A stretch of 64,000 nucleotides of DNA from Petunia secreta (lineage: Eukaryota; Streptophyta; Magnoliopsida; Solanales; Solanaceae): assembly GCA_029990175.1 (NCBI GenBank), contig JARKIP010000035.1, forward strand, positions 40,004,001 through 40,068,000, given 5' to 3'. The notes under the pieces are model-generated. The model had not been told where the DNA came from and searched no databases. It saw only the letters and a program-made list of their open reading frames with translations. This document shows positions 22,809-31,216 of the stretch, piece by piece; the stretch's first letter is position 1, and each line of letters begins with the position of its first letter. The position numbers and the translations under genes were made by a program.

Positions 22809-23990
22809 TACATGGAGTGTGTACTACTCATGGAGAGGGTGTTTGACACAAATGACATGACCGATGAGAAGAAAGGTACTTATGCTATTTCATCCTTCGA
22901 GTCTTATGCTTCTACTTGGTGGGAGTCCATAAAGAGGACAAGGAGAAGAGAGGGTGTGCATGTGAATGTGACTTGGAATGAGTTAAAGGACCTCATGAAT
23001 ACCAAGTATGTGACTCCTAGGTATCGTCAAGAGCAACTCAAGAAGCTTTATGATCTAAAGCAAGGTGTCAAGACGGTTCATGAGTACTATGATGAGTTTG
23101 AGAAGATCCGGATGGCATTGGATATGGAGACTGAGAGTGAAGAACAAGCCATGATCCATTTCAAGACTGGCTTGAGCTATGGTATAGCTTCTCAATTGAG
23201 GTTGCATTCTTATCCTTCACTCCAAGATCTATTGGAAGCCGCAATTGAAGCCGAGCAATGGCTTAATAGAGAAAAGTCCAACCGTTACAAGAGTAGCAAT
23301 CCTACTCCGGTGAGCCAACCAAAGGAATGGAAGACTCTAAATGCAAACTTCTCAAGTGCAAGTGGTGCAAGTGCTAGCAAGGAAGTGAAGAGAACATATG
23401 AGAAGTCTACACCACCATTGGGAGGTAATTCTAAAATTCACTTGAGCAATCCTACTTCTACTTCTACTTCTACTCAATGCTATAAGTGTAAAGGGTATGG
23501 ACATGTTGCTAAAGATTGTCCTACAAAAAGAACCATGGTTGTGGTAGGCAATTTTGTGTATGATCAAGATAGTGAGCCCGAAAATGAGGAGGATGAGGAG
23601 ATTGCTTGTGAGGAGGCTATAAAGAAAGGAGATGATCCTCAAATGTTCTTGGTGGTTAGGAGGAGTTTGAGTACCATTCTCATGGAAGAGGAGGTGGAGA
23701 ATGTTCAAAGAGAAATCCTCTTTCATGCTAGATGCCGAGTCATGGGTGTAGTTTGCTCCATGATAATTGACTCGGGAAGTTGTGCCAACATAGTGAGCCA
23801 AATATTGATTTCCCAATTGAATATACCCACCTTGAAACACCCCAATCCATATCGTTTACAATGGCTAAGTGAGTGTGGGGAGTTGAAGGTGGTGGAGCAA
23901 GCAATGATTGAGCTTAGCATGGGGAAATATAGAGACAAAATCATGTTTGATGTTGTCCCAATGCAAGCATGCCATCTATTATTTGGGTGA
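22809..23990 (+). pseudogene. gag: N2 gag and retropepsin, N-terminus lost
   Basis: The reading starts inside the gag core (MERVFDTNDMTDEKK, then SSFESYASTWWESIK), continues through EQLKKLYDLKQGVKTVHEYY and has a zinc knuckle CYKCKGYGHVAKDC at 23478-23519. The retropepsin follows, with catalytic D-S-G at 23769-23777 and CHLLFG near the end. The next codon is TGA where GRPW would have CGA, and PWQYDR follows in frame. The gag is of Ty3/gypsy type. About 100 N-terminal residues are missing because N4 inserted here and the left junction was deleted. It is in frame with X downstream. Confidence 0.88.
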
Positions 23991-25823
23991 CCATGGCAAT
24001 ATGATAGATGTGTTGTGCAAGATGGCCGGACTAACTCATATACGGTCAAGAAAGATGGGAGAAAGTATTTGCTTATGCCTTTGACTCAAAGGCAAGTAAG
24101 GGAAGACTACAAGCTAATGAGGGAGTTGATGGAAGCGGCTAAAGCAAAGTCACCCATTGTACTTGAACCCAAGGCAAGCAATCTTGTTGTCTTGCCATTG
24201 CATGATGAAAATGAGAGTCACTCCACTTCAAATGAGAGAGAAAAGATCGAGAGTAGTGAGGGAGTGACCTGTGACAATCTAAGAGAGGAAAAAGGAGGGG
24301 AATTGAGGAGTGATGTGAGTAGATTGTCACCACCAACTACACTTGACCGAGAGGTTAAATTGAGAGAGAAGAGAGGTGAGGAAAGAAAATTTTAGAGTGA
24401 GAGCACCCATTGTTCTAACAATTCTTCATCTTCTACTATTTCTTGGGTTAGTTCTTGTGTAGGTACAAATGAAGACAGGCCATTTGAGCCTCAACCATGT
24501 GCTTGGAAGGAAAAACAAGAGGAGGAAAGTTCTTAATGTGCGCTTCATGAAGAAGGAGTTACACATGACACTTCAAACCTTCTGAGTGATCAAGGAAGTA
24601 CTACAAATGTAAGTGTTGCTCCACCTTTTCATGAGCCTACTAGCTATTTGTCTTGTGATGACTCAACACTAGTTGGAGCTTGTGATGCATCTAGTGAATT
24701 TGCCACTAGTGACGAGTCTAAAAGTCAACTTGTGTGTGCTTGTGTAACATTAGTTGAGAGCTTTGCTAAGCCACATCATGATGTGAGCTCATTTTTCAAT
24801 GAATCTCTCACTAGTGTAGACTTGGTAGTTGACAATGATTGTGACCTTTGCTATGACACACCGCCAATCTTTGATAAAGGGGTAGATGAGATAGTTGATC
24901 ATACCCTTGTTGATATCCTTCTATTTGGTGGGTTTATGTGTTGTGGTGAGGATAGTAGTGACTTTGAGGAGTCCAACTTACATGAATTGGACAAGGTTGT
25001 CTATGATGACTCCTCAAGTGTGAGTAATGAACCTAGTCTTGATAACTAGTCTATGCTTGATCATGATGTTGAGATGCATGTTTTCACTAATCCATTGTTC
25101 GAAGGCATCCTCATTAGTAGTAATGACTTGTATCGGACTAGGGTGAGTAGTAAAATGGAACCTCCATGGTGTGAAGGGTTTGACTCCTTAGGCAACCCCT
25201 TGTGTGAGAATTTGAGTGAGGTAAATGACTCTTAGTTCGAAGGCATCCTCATTAGTGGTAATGACTTGTATCGGACTAGGGTGAGTAGTAAAATGGAACC
25301 TCCATGGTGTGAAGGGTTTGACTCCTTAGGCAACCCCTTGTGTGAGAATTTGAGTGAGGTAAATGACTCTTTGAGTGACCCTACTATTGCTTGTTTGGGT
25401 TATGATGAACAAGAGGCCATTATCAATACCTTTCTTGATAGTTTGTCTTTTGAGAAGGGTTGCTTAGGTGATGAAATGAGAGGTGAAAGGGAATCCCTTG
25501 GTGTGAATAAGTATGCTTTAAAGAAGGGGAGTGGAGTACTTGATGTTACTTGCATATTGGGTTATTTGACTCACTCCACTCCACATGTTGATTACACTTT
25601 GAGGAGGGATTGGTTTGTTGAACTTGAGCTTAAGGTTCAAGGGGATTTTAATAGCTTGATCTTGCATTTTTCATGTCCCCATGACCTATTTGCTCGTTAT
25701 TGTGTTGCGTGCATATTCTCATTGAACCAAGCACTTGATTATCTCCTTGGAGATTTGGTATATGTTCTTAACATTGATGCTTGGTTATATCACAAGAGTG
25801 TTTTTCCACACTCCTTGCACTAA
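23991..25823 (+). pseudogene. N2 region X in frame after retropepsin, unrecognised
   Basis: The gag-protease frame continues without a shift from 22809 to 25823, broken only by stops at 23990, 24395, about 24535, 25049 and 25235. After PWQYDR and TLTQRQV-like gypsy linker text the protein departs from pol. It has a Ser/Glu-rich linker, then CYDTPPIFDKG, HELDKVVYDDSSS, NPLFEGILIS, SLSDPTIACLGYDEQEAIIN, YALKKGSGVLDVTC and IDAWLYHKSVF. These motifs are shared with N1, N3 and N4. RT, RNase H and integrase would lie here in an autonomous element. A 138-bp tandem duplication (25098-25235 and 25236-25373) creates the last stop. Confidence 0.7.
25098..25373. repeat. 138-bp tandem duplication in N2 region X
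   Basis: TTCGAAGGCATCCTCATTAG starts at 25098 and again at 25236. The unit is 46 codons long, so the frame is kept, but the junction makes GACTCTTAG, a stop. N1 and N3 have one copy of the matching segment. Confidence 0.9.
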
Positions 25824-26034
25824 CCTACTTTCAAAGTAGGAAATCTTGTGTTTACTTGTCGTTGCTTGTAGGTTCTAAGCTCCATGTTAAGGCAAGGGAG
25901 ATACTGGAAGAGACCTATGTCAAAGTGACGATCAAGGGTTGCAACGGAGGAGAGATTTGGGCACCCCGAAGAGAAGATGCCATGGACGTGGATGCAATGA
26001 TTTCGATGACGAAATCTCTTCAAGAAGGGGAGGA
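25824..26034 (+). other. N2 3' untranslated part with hairpin, palindrome and polypurine tract
   Basis: A perfect stem CCTACTTT / AAAGTAGG (25824-25840) starts right after the stop codon. The palindrome GATTTCGATGACGAAATC is at 25999-26016 and the purine tract AAGAAGGGGAGGA at 26022-26034, directly before the 3' LTR. Between them a segment reading GSKLHVKAREILEETYVKVT matches N4 (about 21920-21985), so coding may once have extended further. Confidence 0.7.
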
Positions 26035-26688
26035 TGATGCCGGGCAAATCGACGCTTTCCAACATGTACTAAGCTTGGAGGATGCAAATGAGTCAACCCT
26101 ACTTAGGTGATGGATTATCGGTGCTCCACCACACAGGCAGCCAGGCGCTCCGCCTAGGCAAAGCAGGCGCCCCGCCTGAGATACACTTGGCCCAGGCGCT
26201 CCGCCCAAGCTCCTCCACTGACCAACTTGGCGGGCGCTCCGCCCCAATTGCTGTGATGCGGGATTTTAAGTGCGTTATGTCTATTTTGACCCTACATGGT
26301 CTTTTAAGCTTAAAGCCTAAGTGTGGGCATTCTAGACCTTTTACTTTAGCCTAGAAGCCTCTATAAATAGCTTAGTATAGCCTCTTTCATTACTTAGCTT
26401 TGTTGAATGATGAATGAATTATGTAAAGAGTGGAACTCTTTGGGTTTATGAAAAAACCAACTTTTTTTGGGATTTGTGTGCTTCTAGTAAATTCTAGTTG
26501 GACAACGACCCCGCTCCAATCATTCTACTTGCGTGCTCATGTTAGCTCGAGGGTAGTTGCCTAGCATAGGTGTTCTTGACATTCTCTCGGGGTGTAACAG
26601 AATGAGTTCTTCGTTGCTACTTGAGATTATTGATCGAGTTACGTCTCGTTCTTTATCTTGTTTACTTTATGCGTTTTTCCCTACATCA
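26035..26688 (+). repeat. N2 3' LTR
   Basis: Termini TGATGCCGGG and CTACATCA, matching 14532-15285. It is shorter by about 100 bases in U3. The target duplication TATTC follows at 26689-26693. Confidence 0.92.
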
Positions 26689-27925
26689 TATTCATGACAC
26701 TTCAAATGCATCGAGTGAGAAAGATGGCCACTCAAAAGTATGTGTTAGTACTTCTTCCCTTAAGCATGATACTTCCTTGTCTTGTGATCTTATTTGTGTG
26801 AACTCTATGCTAGTTGATGATTTGAATGAATACAATGTATTTGCAACTAGTGTAGAGCCTTTGGGTCAACTTGTAATTGAAAATGAACCACTAGTTGAGA
26901 GGGTTGAAAAGCCACATCATGATGTGAGCTCGGTTTTCATTGAGCCTCTCTTTAGTGAAAATATTGAAGTTGATCTTGTTTGTGAACCTTGTTATGACAC
27001 CCCACCGATATTTGAAAAAGGAGAAGATGAATTGCATGATTATCCTACTCTTCCCTTTGAATGTTTACTTGCTAGTTGTGGTATCTTGTGTCGTAGTGAT
27101 GATGGAAGTGACCTTGAGGAGTCTCTAGAGTGTGAGATTGATCGATTTATTTTCGATGACTCCTCGAGTGATAGTGAAGGACCTAGTCTTAATACTATGC
27201 TTTTGTGTAACCATGAATTTGAGGTGCATGCCTTTACATTCCCATTGTTGGAAGGCAATCTCATTTGTGGTGGTGAATTGTATCGGACTAGGGTTGGTAG
27301 TCGGGTAGGACCTCCATGGTTTGAAAAGTTAGGCTCTACGGACGATCCATTGTTTGGAACTCCAAGTGAGAAGAGCGGTCTTAATATTGGTAGTTTTGAC
27401 CTATCTTCTAGTAGTCCTAGCCTTCGTTGTGTTGACTATAATGATGAAGAATCTATTTTGGAGACCTTCTTTTAGAGTTTGTCTAATGAAGAGGATTATC
27501 TTGGAGGTGACTTTGGAGGTGAGGAGATACCTCTTTGTGTGTGTAAGAATGCTTTTAAGAAGGGGAGTGGAGTAGTCGATGTTAGTTGTGAATTGAACTA
27601 TTTTACTTACTCAATCCCATATGTTGAGCACACCTTGAGTGTTAGACATGCCAAAGCCAATGTGTCACATTGTAATAAAATTGATTTGAAGGCTTGGTGT
27701 GTTGATAGTAAGCTTAGGGATCATAGGACATTTGATTGCTACATGTTGCATGACTTTGATCTCTTTACTTGTTTGGGTAGTAAGTGCTTGTTCTTATTGA
27801 GCCAAGAATTTATTGTTTCCTTTGGGGATATACGCTTTTTGATGGGTATTGATGCTTGGCTCTATCACAAGATTGTGTTTTCCACACCACTTGCACTTAT
27901 TCTTGTTAAGCTAACCTACTTGTGA
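26689..27925 (+). pseudogene. N1 region X, right of the N2 insertion
   Basis: The frame from 14531 continues with HDTSNASSEKDGHSKVC and runs to 27925 with a single stop at 27475 (E to stop). Conserved blocks in order are KPHHDVSSVFIEPLFSEN, CYDTPPIFEKGEDEL, GSDLEESLECEIDRFIFDDS, LYRTRVGSRVGPPWFEK, YNDEESILETFF, AFKKGSGVVDVSCELNY, HTLSVRHAKANVSHC, LKAWCVDSKLRDHRTFDCY and IDAWLYHKIVFSTPLAL. Cys and His residues recur at fixed places (CELNY, SHC, AWCV, DCYMLH). I do not recognise the family. This is the best-preserved copy of X. Confidence 0.72.
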
Positions 27926-28010
27926 AGTAGGAAAATTTCGTTGTGATTGTTTTGAATATAGGTTTTGATGGTTTGATTTCGAGGAAGAAATCCTTTCAAG
28001 AAGGGGAGGA
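27926..28010 (+). other. N1 hairpin, palindrome and polypurine tract
   Basis: The stem CCTACTT / AAGTAGG (27915-27931) overlaps the X stop codon, which lies in its loop. An imperfect palindrome GATTTCGAGGAAGAAATC is at 27975-27992, and the purine tract CAAGAAGGGGAGGA abuts the LTR at 28010. Confidence 0.7.
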
Positions 28011-28776
28011 TGATGCAATATAAATTGGCTTAAACGAAAACCATCAAGAACCAAGCTTGAGAGCACAAAGAACACAAGTGAAGGGCTCCGGAGGAGGGTT
28101 TGAGAGTGATTTGAAGCCGCATGCTACCATTGGTGTGGAGGGTGGAGCACCCCAAGAGACAGGGGGAGCACCCCAAGAAGAGCGCGGGTGCCCCAAGCGC
28201 TAAAAAATGGTTAAGTGTAAAAAACCACACTCTCTGAACTTTTGAAGGGTGGAGCGCCCCTATGCAGAGGCGGGCGCCCCAAGCACGTCTTTGAGATAAA
28301 GGGCGGGCGCCCTGAAGGGGAGGGTGGAGCGCCTCCCCCTTGTTGCAAGCCATCCGAGTTTTACTCTATTTTATGGTGAAATTCCCACTTTGGCCCTAAG
28401 TGGCTTCTATTATTTTAACCCACTTTGAGGGTATTTTGGACCTTTCATATTATGTAAAGGGGATGCTATAAATAGACCCTTTAGTCTTCCATTTCATTTA
28501 GCTAGTTTTGACATTGAATAGAGAGGCGAAAGAACATTGAAGAGGTCGAGGCTCCGTGTATGACTTTACTTGGAACCTATGGAGATCGACACCTAGTTTG
28601 ATTCCATTGTAAGATTCAAGTTTCCCTTTTTCCCTTTTGAATTCAATCAACGTATGCGAGTTGAATTCAATTCTTTCTTCTAATTTCCTGCCTTCCCAAT
28701 CTGAATTTCTTGTTATCCTTTATCGCTTCCGCATCGTTTATCTCGTTGTTTGCTTCCGCTAGTTTCCATTGCATCA
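28011..28776 (+). repeat. N1 3' LTR
   Basis: 766 bp, matching 1334-2109. It has a short insertion near 28550 relative to the left LTR and lacks the long G run seen at 1663. TATA box at 28467-28474. Confidence 0.92.
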
Positions 28777-29877
28777 GCTAACCTACTTCTTTTGTTTTTC
28801 TTTTTGTTCCTTCTCTTTGTCATAATTATTTGGTGAAATATTTTAACATGTGCATCCTTTTCAAAATTCACACATTTTAGGAAACATGTGCCATTTTTTT
28901 CAAAACATGTGCATTTCTTTCAAAACTTGTACATTTTAAAACTTGTGCATACCGCTCATACTTCCCGCCACTCCCGACAGTTTCAAATCGTGCACTCAAA
29001 AATACGGTGGTTAGAACCGCTCCTTTCCCTCACAAAAATTTTCTTTAGGGGGAATGACATGGAATCAATTTTGTCCGTGATGTTCCCGCTCCCGAGTCGT
29101 CCGCTTGGGAAGATAATAATACCTAGTTTAGCTATCTCCATTCCTTAGTGTCAACACTAGAAATCATGCATCATGACATATCATTAGTCGACTTGTTCTT
29201 AAGTCCAATAGGCCAACTTGTTCAAACAATCTGAACGGGTTTTTGACTCTCAAAGAGCGTTGAACATAATTTATTGGCATATACTTAAAGGATTGAACGT
29301 GCAAATATGGACCGTTTATTGGAATTATTCTGCATTCAATGCCATTCAAAGGTACAAATAGTAACCGAAACGGCTTCAAAGCCCAAATTGAATCAGAAAC
29401 GACCGTTTATTCCTAAGCAGTTAAAATCACTCTGTGTTCAATGTCATTCAAAGGAAAAAAAGGTAACTGAAGAGGCATCAAAGCCCAAATTGAATCAGAA
29501 ACGACTGTTTATTCCTAAGCAGTTGGAATCATTCTGTATTCAACGCTATTCAAACGCGCAAAAAGTAATCGAAAAGGCATTAAAGGCCTAATTTGAAGCA
29601 GAATTAACCGCTTGATAGACGGGATGACACAGAATATGCATTTATCCTTTAGGCATTATATAAAGACTTGCCATCCGTGGTTTGTCAAAAGTCCATTAGC
29701 AACTTTTGTCTAAAGTGTCTAAAGGATTCTCAATCCACAATGACACATCTCTTCATACTATCTGTTGCATTGTTTTCAAAAGCTTGTGCCACACGTTGAC
29801 CATTTGTTTGAATTAAAGCGAATTTTAGGCATTTTCTTCTCCCTTTTCCTATTGTCCATCACCTTTTCCAAAAGATC
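28777..29877 (+). other. OGR-A leader, right part
   Basis: Continuation of the OGR-A 5' region after N1. It is A/T-rich and holds a 102-bp tandem repeat at about 29307-29591. No standard family is visible before the ORF1 start at 29878. Confidence 0.6.
29307..29591. repeat. 102-bp tandem repeat, about three units
   Basis: The words CATTCAAAGG / AAGCCCAAATTGAATCAGAA / CGTTTATTCCTAAGCAGTT recur at a 102-bp period (anchors 29341, 29443 and 29545). The period is a multiple of three. One plus-strand frame is open over all units and reads IQCHSK / VQCHSK / IQRYSN. Confidence 0.85.
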
Positions 29878-31216
29878 ATGGCCGCTAAAATATTTGACAT
29901 GGTTGTTGAAATCCCTCAGTTACCCAGAGATTGGTGGGGAAACCTAAGCATAGATCAACAAGACCGAGTTAAAGTGGTCTTGAGGAACCTGATTTCACTA
30001 ATGGAGCACACGACAATGAGAGGGATTGTAGAAGCAACAGTACACTATTGGGATGCAGACCGAGCAGTTTTTTACTTTGGGAGTGTAGAGTTGACACCAT
30101 TACTGGAAGAAATAGGCGGGTTAACCCAATTACCATTCGAAAGTGAAGAAATCTTGATGTCTAAGAACATTGCACTCGAGGAGTTCTTCGAAATGGTAGG
30201 GTTTAAGCCCGAGTTATGGACGGACAATATAAGGCAGTCGGGAATTGCTCTTACTTCCATCTACATCAAATTTGGGTATGGATAAACATTTCAAGAATCT
30301 GAAGACTATTTCAGCATTAACAAAGCAGATTGGCAAGAGCAGAGAGTACTCGCTTTTGTCACCAGCTTTTTAGGGACTGTCATGTTTCCAGAACACAAAG
30401 GGCGGGTTGATGTTTGCATGATATCGATTGCACATGCCTTACTCAAGGACTTTGGAAGGAAATACACTTCAACCTATGATTGTTGCAGAGATGTACCGAA
30501 CTTTAGAAAGATGCAAGAAGGGCGCTAGTTTTTTCGAAGGTCGCAATTTGCTTCTACAAATTTTGTTGATGGAGCATTTGCACAAGAAGAACAACACTAA
30601 TCAAGGCTTCCACTCGGTACTAGGAGAAAACTACATCTCGACACATACCGCCCGCATGGACAATGCTCTTGAAAAGTGGGAGCAACCAACAACCACCGAA
30701 GGCTGGCACCACAGGCTTTCTCAGTTCACATCTGAAATCATACAATGGATGTTTGATTACTTTCTCAGAACTACAGTGATCGCATGGTCGGAAAGGGACA
30801 AATTTCCCATTTTAGTAGGCTTTAGAGGAGTTTACCCATACAATCCTTTAAGAGCACTTAGACAAGCAGTAAGAAAGCAGACTGTACCCTAAATTGCAGA
30901 CATCAGAAGTTTCTAAGCAGATTTCTTTGTAGGAGTGATACCGTTCGAAAATAAGATATTAGAACTTTGGAAGAAAAGGCAACAAATGAGATTCGAGACT
31001 ATTGGACGAGACAGGTTTGATGTAGGCTATGATGAAGATTATCTAGACTGGCTAAGAGAAGACATAGCAAAGGCAGTTCAACCAAGAGCAACAAGAAAAA
31101 GGAAAAGAAATGCTGATGAATTGGAATCTGAGTGCAAGAGGCTACACAAACAACTGGAAAAGGCACGACAGAAAATAGCGAAAAAACAAAGTTTGGTCGA
31201 AGCAAAGAACAAATAA
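29878..31216 (+). pseudogene. OGR-A ORF1 (Tat/Ogre extra ORF upstream of gag), broken
   Basis: The protein starts MAAKIFDMVVEIPQLPRDWW and runs through ALEEFFEMVGFKPELW, MYRTLERCKKGASFFEGRN, MEHLHKK, PILVGFRGVYPYNPLRALRQ to a basic, coiled-coil-like end (RKRKRNADELESECKRL). Stops and frameshifts lie at about 30283, 30420 and 30890. The block FFEGRNLLLQILLMEHLH matches FFEGCNLLLEIWLIENLH of TAT-C at about 50450. ORF1 upstream of gag is a known feature of Ogre elements and its role is unknown. Unusually, no gag-pol follows here. Confidence 0.72.

Larger units (their letters stand above)
14532..26688 (+). mobile_element. N2: gag-protease-X non-autonomous LTR retrotransposon with nested N4 and N3 remains
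   Basis: LTRs at 14532-15285 and 26035-26688 begin TGATG(T/C)CGGGCAAATCGACG and end CTACATCA. A perfect target duplication TATTC lies at 14527-14531 and 26689-26693. The primer site at 15288 and purine tract at 26022-26034 put it on the plus strand. Without the inserted block (about 16197-22808) roughly 5.5 kb remains. It codes for gag with a zinc knuckle, an intact-looking retropepsin and region X in one frame, and no RT or integrase. The insertion keeps N1 readable in frame on both sides. Confidence 0.92.
1334..28776 (+). mobile_element. N1: non-autonomous gypsy-derived LTR retrotransposon carrying SIR and N2
   Basis: Paired LTRs at 1334-2109 and 28011-28776 both begin TGATGCAATATAAATTGG and end GCATCA. 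A primer site follows the left LTR and a purine tract precedes the right one, so N1 is on the plus strand. The flanks ACTAA (1329-1333) and GCTAA (28777-28781) look like a 5-bp target duplication with one change. Removing SIR and N2 with their duplications leaves about 5.5 kb. The interior encodes an acidic ORF, a decayed retropepsin-like segment, a Pro/Ser-rich linker and region X. There is no recognisable gag, RT or integrase. Confidence 0.88.

Noticed and set aside
23352..23840. 162-codon minus-strand frame in N2
   Set aside because: Antisense shadow of the gag-retropepsin frame.
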